Source: Planctellipticum variicoloris
GTDB taxonomy: Bacteria; Planctomycetota; Planctomycetia; Planctomycetales; Planctomycetaceae
Assembly: GCF_030622045.1 (NCBI RefSeq)
Contig: NZ_CP130886.1
Location: 1,377,557 to 1,441,556 of the forward strand
Length of the DNA: 64,000 nt
Reading direction: 5' to 3'
This document shows positions 45,501 through 53,361 of this stretch, piece by piece; positions within the stretch are counted from its first letter, which is position 1; every line of letters starts with the position of its first letter. The translations under genes were made by a program, and so were the position numbers. The notes below the pieces were generated by a model, which was not told the DNA's origin, searched no databases, and saw only the letters and a program-made list of their open reading frames with translations.

Positions 45501-47602
45501 CACACGGGAACGGAGACGGACTCGCCAGTCGTCCGGGGGAGATCGGCATCAAGCGCCAGCAGGAGTTCGCCGCGAAATCGCTGATCGAGACGGAGGGTCC
45601 AGACCCGCTCTCCGTCCACAGCGTTGGCGGCTCGCTGCTCGACGATGCGGGGGCCGGAGAGAAAATCGAATCGGACGCTGTCGCCAAGCGCGGACGACAG
45701 GCCCACGGAAATCGTGCGGACGCCGCCGCCGCGAACCGTCACCCGCCCCTGCAGGTGGACGTGCAGCGTCTGCGGATCGAGCCGGGCGAATTCGACGGTT
45801 TCGACAGCGAGTTGCGAGGGGCGCCGACGGACTTTCATCAGGCCGGAATAGCGCGTGTCCTGCGACTGCAGTCGCAGACGTTCCCAATCGGCCTGCAAGG
45901 GCTGCGGGTCGAGTCCTTCGATCTGTTCGAGGGCCAGATCCAGGTCGTCATCGCCGCGGACCACCAGCGTCGTCTCGACCAGGCTGGCTTGCGGCAGGAC
46001 GAATTCGGGGAGGGTGACTTCGACGGCGTCGGTTTCCGGCGGCCAGCCTTCGGTTTCGCGGCGGAGCTGCAGGACGACGACGGCGGTCGCGCCGGACGCC
46101 AGCGGGGATTCCAGCGGCACGCGAACCTGTTGCCGCCCGGCCTCCAGCGGCATGACCTGCCAGCGGCGCGGCTGATCCGCGACGGAAGCTCCGGTGACGG
46201 CCCACTCCGCGGGGAGCTGGACGTCGAGGTCGAACAGGGGTTCAAACCGCGGGGCCAGCGTGATGGCAGCCTGGGCCTCCAGACTCTGCGAGGTCACGTT
46301 GAGCACGGCCGCGACGGCGGTGTGGAGCTCGCGCTGTTTGGGGCGGGTGATGAACCGGAGCGTGAAATCGGGCTTCCAGAAGTCGTAGCGGTGGAACTCC
46401 GTGGCCCCCAGCGTCGCCATGTCGTCCGGCATATCGGAGGCGGCCTTCTCGCCGGCGGACGCGGGACGAACCCCGTCGGCCGCCGTCCGTTCGAGGCGGA
46501 CGGCCGCGGGATGCTGCAGCACGATCTGGCCAACGTGCGAAGTGACTTCGCGAATGCTGAGAGGGGGGACCGCCCATTCCTGATCGGGGGGGGTGGCCAT
46601 GACGCCCTGAAACGTGATCTTCCGCTGGCCGTCGAACGGCTGACCGAAGGCGAGGGTGAGCTGCGTCTGACCGTCGTCGGCGTCGGCAAGCTCCCAGCCT
46701 TCGAGCCCGGTGGCGGAGACGTCGGCGATTTCCAGGGTCGCGGGAACCGTGCAGATCAAGGTGTCGATCGGCTTGCCATACACGATCACCGACGTCAGCG
46801 CCCGCCAGGTGACCTCGCCCGGCGCGACGTGCAGTCCGTAGCCGGTGGTCGCGAAGACCAGAGCGTCGGCGTTCTTGTCGGCGGCGCGGTCTGTGAGTCG
46901 GAGTTGCAGGTTGTGGAGCCCGCCGACGGCCAGCTTGTATTCGGCGGGCTGATCGAGCGGGGTCGGGCGTTCCAGTTGCAGGTTGCCGGCGAGGAGTCGC
47001 TTTCCCGCGGGCACGGCGAGCGTCAAAGTCCCTTGAGCCGCCTGGATGAGCGAAAAGACCGCGACCTGATCGCTGCCGACGGCGGTCAGATCGGTGCTGA
47101 GTTCGAGGGTCAGAGTATGATCGCCCCGGCCTTCGGTCAGAAGGACCAGCGCCCCCTGGGGGTCGCGATTGAGAATGGCAGGGTTTTCGCCAATGAGAGC
47201 CCGTTCGACGGCGATCCGGTTGGCGGGGAACGTCCAGCTCTGCCAGCCGTCGGCGAATTGCGACAGGCGAATGGTGCCTTTGAGCAACAACTGGTTGTCG
47301 CGGATCTCCGCCAGCCAGGTCGCTGCCGTCACCGCGGCGGGGACGGCGCTGCGCGGCCGGCTTTGCTCAGCGGCCTGCGCGAGCTTCAGCAGTTCGTCGA
47401 ACTCGGCCCGCTGGAGGAAGACTCCCTGGCGATGGCGTTCGAGGACGGCGTCGAGCTCTTCCACAGGGACGAAGACGCGGCGGGGAGCCGAGGGTTGGGG
47501 CGGCGCCGGCGGTTGAGCGAGAACCGCTGGCACTCCGGCCATCGCCAGGGCGACGGCTGCCATCCACCGGCAAACAATTGTGCAACGACGTGTGATATTC
47601 AT
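39593..47602 (-). CDS. Giant envelope protein, fusion of two homologous halves
   Basis: 2,669 residues from the ATG at 47602, chosen because a signal peptide follows (CRWMAAVALAMAGVPAVLAQ). An in-frame ATG at 47659 is also possible. Half one opens with RRVFVPVEELDAVLERH (about residue 41) and is beta-rich. It then has a pair of helices near residues 950-1000, a disordered Ser/Gln-rich stretch with a DQNQDGVMDRDADG calcium-loop-like motif (about 1,160), and a cluster of helices near 1,215-1,325. That cluster ends in a second signal-peptide-like segment (TTLLALTVGLSSADTVQAQ). Half two restarts with APYIVVPYDANEAP at about 1,360 and ends with two C-terminal helices. The gene is probably in an operon with 47666-51064, whose protein has the same plan. 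Function unknown. Confidence 0.85.
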   Translation of the reverse strand: MNITRRCTIVCRWMAAVALAMAGVPAVLAQPPAPPQPSAPRRVFVPVEELDAVLERHRQGVFLQRAEFDELLKLAQAAEQSRPRSAVPAAVTAATWLAEIRDNQLLLKGTIRLSQFADGWQSWTFPANRIAVERALIGENPAILNRDPQGALVLLTEGRGDHTLTLELSTDLTAVGSDQVAVFSLIQAAQGTLTLAVPAGKRLLAGNLQLERPTPLDQPAEYKLAVGGLHNLQLRLTDRAADKNADALVFATTGYGLHVAPGEVTWRALTSVIVYGKPIDTLICTVPATLEIADVSATGLEGWELADADDGQTQLTLAFGQPFDGQRKITFQGVMATPPDQEWAVPPLSIREVTSHVGQIVLQHPAAVRLERTAADGVRPASAGEKAASDMPDDMATLGATEFHRYDFWKPDFTLRFITRPKQRELHTAVAAVLNVTSQSLEAQAAITLAPRFEPLFDLDVQLPAEWAVTGASVADQPRRWQVMPLEAGRQQVRVPLESPLASGATAVVVLQLRRETEGWPPETDAVEVTLPEFVLPQASLVETTLVVRGDDDLDLALEQIEGLDPQPLQADWERLRLQSQDTRYSGLMKVRRRPSQLAVETVEFARLDPQTLHVHLQGRVTVRGGGVRTISVGLSSALGDSVRFDFLSGPRIVEQRAANAVDGERVWTLRLDQRFRGELLLALDADLPRTTGESVSVPVWRFTDAERQNGYFAVEAGADQRLTLKAESAEADPLAEADPLDLPPTRYAPKERVIAVYRFVTAGAKLSLSEERFEKVSLPTAVCRELLMESVLGETGEIQQKALFQVTLVGVQNLRVLLPENSTLWAARLNGQPVEVRRADDAYLLPISADVAADQLQALELFYRTEGPGLRAFGTISQQPPRLTAISGTGVGQAVEVLQQSWRVHHPRETLVVASDGTLEPVEPLDDTGWLRSWQDLVRVPTGWNLAWTLIALAVIPGVCAMVVLTWRNGGVGGLARAIGVVGIVGGLGLVGLMVYTLGSQERSASARFGKVNTALSGSSDGSSTRYSAGTIVGLNPPASEAASPTAAPASEPQAAMMGDFDAPQKSLAMPREAKPAEEFSKRQQPQSADGESKSESLADRKSGEAEGRFKNDLSGPQQDPFAPQRAQAQAAPVAAGQTQPFEQNLSLVIQQDQNQDGVMDRDADGEKTNWAFRSKSMSKGLLSLTMQLPVPEDSVAKLFRYYGTETDGVTLEFGFVNRQAGLVLRIFLLVLGLAAGWFLRKRSLSAKLRISLVLLGGTLAAVAVAPLGWQALLDGVWLGSWAMLAVWSLHAAVRCCIQCCHCCGWNRTTTTITTLLALTVGLSSADTVQAQAKGPAKPPAAAAAKKPAVAAAKKDVASPPVVAPYIVVPYDANEAPTVADRVFLPQEKFRELWELAHPDQRPDALPPQDGGLVDALYAARLVTADRAEKDAVLQITARYSVRNLTRGPLTVPLPLGRAAVQSAVIDGKAAAVLVRDGLMHVVVTEPGWHVVDVELAVPALLSGQTGSAQVPLLPVPAGKFSLELPAKGLVLRVNGSSTAYRLRADGDRQVAEFGVDRTKELSLSWQPEQTRAGAAAVIQVESATAVSLTDSGIVLSTGLQYRVRQGGISDVQFVLPATVRLRSVLGPDVGGWDASEVDGQRRLRVFFRRTVSDATQLTLELFQEQVIGGDSQTFDVTVVTPLEITGEVGFVGVFAGDQFTVRGASGVNLSQVNPDRFTAPAPVSRPEAPPALAYRFTKRPATVTLTATRQATQVQLAARHAVSVLRRKAQLTSQFSATLTGAPRTSLSVAVPTGYLLLDVQATELKDWYVARRDGGDLLTVEFNQPRTGLVELVLNGVIRRDDAAAQLALPLPQLLETTRRDQQLAVWLEAGIAPQVESLGSWKSIDAGLATGIAQALGRPAPQLAFSSQDADPQPVGLRLTQLPAKLTAASLATVLASDVGVAHTLGLQWEISQAATDTLYFTTPEWLAGRLEFAGENLREVVAGTPENQRVRWTVSLRSPVSGKYFLTGTGMLPPPSTEVAAPAVMFEQFAGPGQFQTLQRQQAFVLLINASPGQLTAVDTANIEPVLPADLPIVLDDQLARQATELLHVKQPGTAPRWSVQRFAAAAAIPASVNVADYTTVVSRDGAYRGVLALTVKNRTRQFLALRMPADSRLLSVFVGNQPSRAVQTTLGAGPIELIALPKTSEADTSFVVRVVYSGRLGSSLPKGFRWASQELELPAPLVVGQQEDENYGIPVARTRWTVYLPDDLRAAPVRSGPKNNLSPVTDEAADLTYQFSALQEINDLMSCVESEVSTATRLRALNNLKQIESSVRQYRNDNEEFGRVQTKALERLSEVQRKWSDSPGDQAGRGAIVEQQAVTNIQSADDLFDLNYDNGRRLMMSNTFTGTPIGSPGATIHLPAPSFEFRAPQNDAAPVSGKPASRNESEQLLLGRSRAAYQGQNAMEIDRLNRSLEEKSGKKGGQVQLWDVNSAQTMVDGRMGMAGNGIANSGGVPQAPVNGPGPGVVNEFARQNVFVAQGMAGEGAEVQLHGLQAGASHRIAGLSLPIDIPQFGQKLVFSKPGGDPKLAISVRPEETVQSGLAWVWAALWALVVAGGCWALSRPGFSNRLLQALPGLLTILSGLGFLTLSAPFNLLSLAVFVVASIWFTLGATRRAPSAVDSNAA

Positions 47603-47665
47603 GGTCGGCACGACTTCTGGAGAACACGGAGCACGGCGGAAAGGGACGCGAAGACGCATTCAGAC

Positions 47666-50600
47666 TCAGCTCACCGGTGGGGATGGCGGTTCCTGAGGCG
47701 GTTCGCGTTCCGGTTCCGGCTCATTCGGAGCAGCGGCGGAAGTGACCGGCAGCGAGGGGCCGCCGGCGGTGGCGAGGACTGGCGTCGGCCGGGCGCCGAG
47801 CAGGCCGTGGATCAGCCAGAGGGCGATCAGGGCGGCGATGCCATAGGCGGCGACGGTGACGGCGTGGAGGATGATTTCGGAGTCTTTCAAGGCATACGCG
47901 GCGGCGAGGAAGAGGCCGATCACGAGGATGGTGAGCTTGTTCTCCCACGAGGTGTTGCGGAGGATGACGGCGATGACGACGAGGGCGCCGCTGATGAGCC
48001 AGGTATAGGCCGGCAGGGGCCACCAGGAGACGACGGCCAGGTTCTTGCCCCCCAGATTCGAGTAGACATAGTCGCGGCCCTCGACAGGGAAGTCGAACAG
48101 GCCGGTGGCGTCGGAGCCGATCCACTGGTCGAGTTCGCCGGCGCTGCTGGTCCGGCGGGGGAAACCGAAAAGCGCGGCGCGGAACGTGGAACGGGTTTCC
48201 GAAGTGAAGCCATCGGGAGTCGCCACGAGGGCGTATTCCTGGGGCATCCAGACGGCCAGCTTGAGCTGCTGGATGGCGACGCCGGTCTCGCCGCCGATGA
48301 CCGGCAGGCGAAGCATGATGTTGCCTCCCCAGGTCTGGAACAGGTCTTTTTCGAGCTGGGGGTTGCGGAACATGACCGCGAACGAAAACTGTTCGTCGGC
48401 GGACGTGGCGCGGGCGACGTTGACGAAGTAGGCGTGGAGGTGTTCGGTGTCGGCGGCGGGGTTCTTTTCGAGGGCGACGGTCTTGCGGTCGACCATGACG
48501 CCGAGGGGCTCGACCCCTTTGGGGAGCGCAAGCGCAAGGCGCTGACGTTCGCTGGAGCGGATGACATAGCGGGCGCGGTAGGTGGCGGCGCCGTTGCGGT
48601 CGATGACGATTTCGACCAGCGCCCGCGGGATGACGGTCTCTACCACCGCCTGAATGTCGTACTTGCTGGCGGAGAGAGAAATCTCCACCGGTTGCTTGTA
48701 GTAGCGATAGGCGACAAAGCCGTCCTGGGCAAGCTGGGTCAGCTCGCGGACGTCGATCGGTTCGACGTCGCCGCCGGTGGCGCTGGTCGCGACCGCCAGG
48801 GCGCGGTCTTTGACGACGGTCACTTCGCCCGCGATTCGCGAGACGGTAATCGCTTTCTTCTGGGCGTTCGGCTCAGTGTCGTCGTATGGCGATTCGACGC
48901 GAACCAGACCCACTGCGGTCTGCTCGGCGGGCGAGGCGGCGGCGGTCTTGGGGGTCAGTTCGTAGCGAACTTCGAAGGGGACGGTGCCGACGACTTCCCG
49001 CTGCAGGACGATGGTCCAGGTGACCCAGCCGTCGACGGCGGCGGCGGCTTTGCTCTTCTGTTTCACCGGCGGCAGATCGGCCCCTCCGGCGAGGGTGATC
49101 TGGGCGGTGTCGGCCACGGGTTCCGGAACCGCGATCCGGAACGTATCGAGTCCCGCGTATTCGACGAGAAACTTCACCTGTGCGACGACCTGCACCTGTC
49201 CCTGCCGGGCGTCGATCCGCGTCCCGACCGTGGCGGTCAGACGGGTCGGCTTGCGGACCATGCGGACGGGAATCTCCACGGGGCGACGATTGTAGACCCA
49301 CGACGAGACCAGTCGGCTGTTCGGAATCCCTCCGGCCTGCGGGTTGGGATCGGGCTGGGCCGAAACGACTTTCTCGATATCCGTAATGACTTCCAGCGAA
49401 TCCGGGGCGTAAATCTGCACGGAACCGTTTTCCAGCTCGGTCCCTTCCGGCTCAAGCAGCGGCGCCATCTGGTCGGCGGCGGCCGCCTGGGTGTCGAGGG
49501 TTTTCACGCAGACCACCTGCACGGCCACTTCGCCCTGCAGTTTCTCTTTAAGCAGGATGGTCAACTGCGACTGGTCGGGAGAAACGTCGAACTGCTTCAT
49601 GGGAGCGCAGACGACATTCTCGACCGTCATCCCGGCCGGGAGCCGGAACTTCAACTCAAACACCCCGGCGCGGTCGATGGCGTAGTTCAGCGATGACTGC
49701 AGTCGGAGCTGCTCGTCGCGATAGATCACCTGGCTCTGATGTCGCACGATAAGCCGGGGCTGGACGGGGCGGGTCAGCACCTTAAGCTGCACGGCAGGGC
49801 TGTAATACTTGAAGTAGAGCGCCCCGGGGCGTTTCAGCCGGGCATCGACTTCGCTTTCGTCGATTCGCGAAAGCCCCTGCTGCTCCTCAACGGTCAATGT
49901 CAGGTCGCCGCCCGTTCGGACCGCGACCTGACCGCTTTCCCGGAGTGCGTCGAGGGCATGAATTCCGTGGGCGGCGTTGTCTTCGAGACCGACCACTGAA
50001 ACCGCGTCTGCCGGCAACGGTCGTTCGGTGTGAACTTCGAGCGTGACTTTTCCGCTCGCCCGGCTCAGGAACTCGACCGTAACGACCTGCCGACCCTCTT
50101 CTTCGGCGGTCGTCCAGTCTTTGACGCGGGCCTCCGAAGTGATGTCGAGAATTCGGTGTTCTTTGGGAATCGCCAGCCGGACGCGATCGAGTTGGCCCCG
50201 GAGCACTTCGTAGGTCAGCCAGGCATCGGTATGAATCAGCCCGTCTTCGAGCGAGACCAGCGTCTGATTCGTGACGCTGGTCAGCAGCTCCATGTCGGGG
50301 CGCGTTCCGGCCCGGGAATGCCAGGTCGCTGTGACTTTTTCGGTGGCGCCGAGTCCAGCCTTGATCCGAGTCTCCTTGTCCCCGGACTTGACCACTTCGC
50401 TGACGAGTTTCGGGCTCAATTCGACGATCTGATCGGCTTCGGGAAGTACGAGCTCGAACGTCGTGATGCCGACGGGCGGCAACTCCAGCTCCAGGCTTCG
50501 GCCATCGGGACTGGTGCGAACGCGCGCGGTCAGTTGCAGTGTCACCCGATGTTCGCCCGGTTCGGGAAGAAGCAGCGCGTACGTGCCATTCCCAGTCCCG

Positions 50601-51064
50601 CGCAGGAGGACCTTGCCGGTATCGCTGCTCAGTTCCCCGATCGCCGCTTCGCCAAATCGGAGCGGGACCTCGGCCCAACCGCGGTCCAGCCCGGTGACCA
50701 CAAGCGTGGCGGTCACCGTCGCGATGTCCCTTTCGACTTTGGCGACATACGTGGCGGAACTGACGAGCCCTTCGACCGGCGGCTTGCCGGCGGGCCGAAG
50801 TTTGTCGCCCCACCACTTCTCGGCGAGCTCAAGATACTCGCGATACGGCATCAGAACGCTTGAGCCCTGGCCCTCGAAGACGGAGCGCAAGTTCTTGAAC
50901 GGTATGTAGATTGTCCGGTCCGGGGCTGCGGCGCCTTCGGATTCTGGAAGTGAGGCCGCGTCCGTGGCGGGCGGCTCCTGCGCAACTCCGACAGTCGGAT
51001 GCCCCAGCCCGGCGAGCACAAGGCAGACGGTCAACAGAAGTCCTTGCGGCTGATATCGTTGCAT
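47666..51064 (-). CDS. Large envelope protein, single-module homologue of the giant protein
   Basis: 1,132 residues; AGAGGGA precedes the ATG at 51064. Signal peptide LLLTVCLVLAGLGHPTVGVA. The opening motif TIYIPFKNLRSVFEGQGSSV (51-70), then LMPYREYLELAEKW, matches the two openings of the giant protein. A beta module with GTYALLLPEPGEHRVTLQL follows, and the body has many beta strands. The C-terminus has about four helices (AYTWLISGALVVIAVILRN; LTILVIGLFLAAAYAL; AVTVAAYGIAALIALWLIHG) and a Pro/Glu-rich tail. It is probably translated from the same message as the giant protein (64 bp gap). Likely a cell-envelope or surface protein with its body outside; no enzyme motif seen. Confidence 0.85.
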   Translation of the reverse strand: MQRYQPQGLLLTVCLVLAGLGHPTVGVAQEPPATDAASLPESEGAAAPDRTIYIPFKNLRSVFEGQGSSVLMPYREYLELAEKWWGDKLRPAGKPPVEGLVSSATYVAKVERDIATVTATLVVTGLDRGWAEVPLRFGEAAIGELSSDTGKVLLRGTGNGTYALLLPEPGEHRVTLQLTARVRTSPDGRSLELELPPVGITTFELVLPEADQIVELSPKLVSEVVKSGDKETRIKAGLGATEKVTATWHSRAGTRPDMELLTSVTNQTLVSLEDGLIHTDAWLTYEVLRGQLDRVRLAIPKEHRILDITSEARVKDWTTAEEEGRQVVTVEFLSRASGKVTLEVHTERPLPADAVSVVGLEDNAAHGIHALDALRESGQVAVRTGGDLTLTVEEQQGLSRIDESEVDARLKRPGALYFKYYSPAVQLKVLTRPVQPRLIVRHQSQVIYRDEQLRLQSSLNYAIDRAGVFELKFRLPAGMTVENVVCAPMKQFDVSPDQSQLTILLKEKLQGEVAVQVVCVKTLDTQAAAADQMAPLLEPEGTELENGSVQIYAPDSLEVITDIEKVVSAQPDPNPQAGGIPNSRLVSSWVYNRRPVEIPVRMVRKPTRLTATVGTRIDARQGQVQVVAQVKFLVEYAGLDTFRIAVPEPVADTAQITLAGGADLPPVKQKSKAAAAVDGWVTWTIVLQREVVGTVPFEVRYELTPKTAAASPAEQTAVGLVRVESPYDDTEPNAQKKAITVSRIAGEVTVVKDRALAVATSATGGDVEPIDVRELTQLAQDGFVAYRYYKQPVEISLSASKYDIQAVVETVIPRALVEIVIDRNGAATYRARYVIRSSERQRLALALPKGVEPLGVMVDRKTVALEKNPAADTEHLHAYFVNVARATSADEQFSFAVMFRNPQLEKDLFQTWGGNIMLRLPVIGGETGVAIQQLKLAVWMPQEYALVATPDGFTSETRSTFRAALFGFPRRTSSAGELDQWIGSDATGLFDFPVEGRDYVYSNLGGKNLAVVSWWPLPAYTWLISGALVVIAVILRNTSWENKLTILVIGLFLAAAYALKDSEIILHAVTVAAYGIAALIALWLIHGLLGARPTPVLATAGGPSLPVTSAAAPNEPEPEREPPQEPPSPPVS

Positions 51065-51392
51065 GAAAGCATCCCTCTGCGGCGTCGCACGTTGTGCACT
51101 GGCCTGTCAACTTCAGCAGAATGCGGCAAGATTGTCGAGAGAGTAGATTTGGAAAAACCGCTAAAACCGGTAAGCGAACAGCTCCGCTCAAGTCCATTCG
51201 AGAGAGAAGACGCCTCGTTTCGGAAGAACTCTCCCGGATTTCCGACCGATCGCCTCAGAATCTGCGGGGTGATCGCATTTCCAGCGCCGGGCCGCGGTTC
51301 GCAAACATCGCGCGTGACCGCCAATGGCCGCCGTGGTACAACGTCTCCTGCGACAAGACTTTCCTCCTTCGTCCCCGCCTGCCGGTGCCTGC
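51065..51392. other. Divergent region, 328 bp, between envelope locus and STAS gene
   Basis: It separates the giant-protein operon (minus) from the STAS-PDZ pair (plus). A perfect TTGACA reads on the minus strand at 51110-51105, but I see no good -10 at 16-18 bases, so I leave it uncalled as a promoter. Small open frames overlap but lack start signals. An upstream ATG for the STAS gene exists at 51324 inside this gap. Confidence 0.4.
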
Positions 51393-52400
51393 ATGCCAGC
51401 TACGGAAAAACTCCGCGACCACCGAGTGCTGGAAGTCGACCTGTTTGGGGACACCCTCGTCGTCATACCGGCAGGGGACGCCGTCGGCTTCGGACTCAAC
51501 GTCGTCAACAACGAAGTCGCCAAAGTCCTGGAAGTCGCCAAATCGAGTCGGGTCAAGCACCTGGTCATCGATCTCGGACGGGCCAACTACTTCGGCTCGG
51601 TGATGATTGGCGAATTCATGCGGCTGGGGGTTGCAGTCCGCGAGCGCGGCGGACGGATCGCGCTCTGCGGCGCTTCCGCAGATATGCAGGATGTTCTGCG
51701 GATCATGAAGCTGGATTCGATGTGGGAAATCTTTCCCCGGCAGGACGACGCCGTCCGCGCGATCGCCCGGGTCCCGTTTCGCGAGCATCTGTGGCGCAAA
51801 CGCCGCTGGTTTGCCGCCGCCGGCCTGATTGCCGCGGGGATCGCCCTTTACATTCTGATTCCACGACCGCAATACGATCGGATGTACTATCCCGAGGTGA
51901 AGAAGATCTGGATGGAAATCGGCGAGCTGCAGCGCCGCCAGGCTTCGGACACGGAATGGGAGATTTTCATCAGCAAATCCCAGGAGAAGCTGGCTCCGAT
52001 CGTGGCGCGGCTCGAACGATATGCCAGCGCGGATCGGGTCGCCGCCCGTTTCCTGCTGTATGTGGCCCGCGACTCCATCCCGGCCGCGATGGCAGAGCGA
52101 AATCGCCCCAAAACTCACGTCGATTCGTTAATGGGAGACCGCTATATCGAGTCGATCGAGTCCCTGCATTCGGGCGGCCTGGACACGGTCGGGGATTACA
52201 GTTTCCTGGCGGAGATCAAACCGGCTGCTGCGACCGACGCGGCGAAGCCGGAACGGCCGGACGCCATTGAGGCGGAACCCGACTCACAGCCACAATCGGC
52301 TCCGGCAACCGAATCGGTTCCAGCCGGTGAGGCTCCGTCGCCGTCGGCTTCAGCGACTGATCGCCCCTCGCGAAACTCGGCCCGAATCTCGAAAGACTGA
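51393..52400 (+). CDS. Membrane-anchored STAS-domain protein
   Basis: 335 residues from the ATG at 51393; an in-frame ATG at 51324 would add 23 residues, and neither has a ribosome site. Residues about 10-115 form a STAS domain as in anti-sigma-factor antagonists: VVIPAGDAVGFGLNVVNNEV, KHLVIDLGRANYFGSVMIGE (the Ser in this loop is the usual phosphorylation point) and RIALCGASADMQDVLRIMKL. One transmembrane helix (RRWFAAAGLIAAGIALYILI, about 137-156) follows, then an extracytoplasmic part with a Pro/Glu/Ala-rich tail. A STAS domain fused to a transmembrane helix is uncommon. It precedes the PDZ gene by 18 bp and diverges from the giant envelope operon. Confidence 0.8.
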   Translation: MPATEKLRDHRVLEVDLFGDTLVVIPAGDAVGFGLNVVNNEVAKVLEVAKSSRVKHLVIDLGRANYFGSVMIGEFMRLGVAVRERGGRIALCGASADMQDVLRIMKLDSMWEIFPRQDDAVRAIARVPFREHLWRKRRWFAAAGLIAAGIALYILIPRPQYDRMYYPEVKKIWMEIGELQRRQASDTEWEIFISKSQEKLAPIVARLERYASADRVAARFLLYVARDSIPAAMAERNRPKTHVDSLMGDRYIESIESLHSGGLDTVGDYSFLAEIKPAAATDAAKPERPDAIEAEPDSQPQSAPATESVPAGEAPSPSASATDRPSRNSARISKD

Positions 52401-52418
52401 AACTCGAGGAGCAACGCG

Positions 52419-53354
52419 ATGGTCTGGCGACGGGTCTTCTGCGGGCTGGCGGCTGCGTTTCTTACTGTCTCATTGGCCGCGGGGGAAGAGACCCCCGATT
52501 CGTCGGCGCGTCTGACCGCTCTGATTCAGGATCTCGATTCGTCAAGTTTTGCAACGCGCGACAGCGCGTCTGAAGAGTTGCTGAAGGCTGGACCGGCGGC
52601 CATCGAACCGCTCGCGCGGGCGGCAGGCGCGGGAAGCCCGGAAACGGCCGCCCGCAGCCTCGAAGTCCTCAACCGGATCTACGCCGCGAACCAGGACGTG
52701 AGCTTCGACGCGACCGAAGCCGTCCTGTTCGCGCTGATGAAATCCCCCAAGACGGCCACTCGCGATCGCGCGACGCGAATTCTTGAACTGGCGGCAGATC
52801 AGCGACTTGCGCGCGCGGTCGCCGAACTGGAGAAACAGGGAGCACTCGTCAAATACAACGATCCCACCGGCGTTTTTGCGGCGGCTCCGACACCCGCCCG
52901 GCGCAGCCGGCCCCCGGGCAATATTATCATCACGCGCCGCTGGACCGGCGGCGACGCGGGATTGAAGCAGCTTTTGAGGCTCTATCACATCCCGAAGCTG
53001 CGAATCTACCGGACGAAACACGCTGCCGTTTCGGACGAAGCTCTGGACGCCATCGCCAATGACATGGGGAACGTGGATGAGATCCAGGTGCGGGGCGAAG
53101 GATATCTGGGGATCAGCGCGGTGCAGCCGGCCGTCGGCTGCACGGTCAGCAGCGTGGCCGAGGAATCGGCTGCGGCCAAGGCAGGATTGCGGGAAGGCGA
53201 CATGATCCTGAAGTTCGGCGAGGACAGAGTCGATTCGTTTCAAGCTCTGATCGAGCTGCTGAACGACAGAGTCCCCGGCGACAAGATTCCGGTCATCTTC
53301 CGCCGCAATGAGGAAGTCATGACGGTCGAAGTCGAGCTGACTGACTGGATGTGA
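52419..53354 (+). CDS. Exported HEAT/PDZ protein
   Basis: 311 residues with a signal peptide (VFCGLAAAFLTVSLAAGEE). Residues about 30-130 are helical repeats of HEAT type (SSSFATRDSASEELLKAGPA; TATRDRATRILELAADQRLA). A variable middle follows. The C-terminal PDZ domain has YLGISAVQPAVGCTVSSVAE, AAAKAGLREGDMILKFGEDR and VDSFQALIELLNDRVPGDKI. No protease triad is present, so it is a binding protein rather than a DegP-type enzyme. GAGGAG precedes the start. It is co-directional with the STAS gene (18 bp gap), so the pair is probably one operon. PDZ with helical repeats suggests an adaptor for envelope proteins, perhaps the neighbouring giant ones. Confidence 0.82.
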   Translation: MVWRRVFCGLAAAFLTVSLAAGEETPDSSARLTALIQDLDSSSFATRDSASEELLKAGPAAIEPLARAAGAGSPETAARSLEVLNRIYAANQDVSFDATEAVLFALMKSPKTATRDRATRILELAADQRLARAVAELEKQGALVKYNDPTGVFAAAPTPARRSRPPGNIIITRRWTGGDAGLKQLLRLYHIPKLRIYRTKHAAVSDEALDAIANDMGNVDEIQVRGEGYLGISAVQPAVGCTVSSVAEESAAAKAGLREGDMILKFGEDRVDSFQALIELLNDRVPGDKIPVIFRRNEEVMTVEVELTDWM

Positions 53355-53361
53355 CCGGCCT

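Noticed and set aside
44882-49696. Very long open frame (about 1,600 codons) on the plus strand
   Set aside because: It is antisense to the giant envelope genes. Its composition (Arg/Gly/Gln/Asp-rich, no motifs) is what high-GC codon bias produces on the opposite strand.
51105-51110. Perfect TTGACA upstream of the large envelope genes
   Set aside because: No acceptable -10 element at 16-18 bases, so I do not call a promoter.
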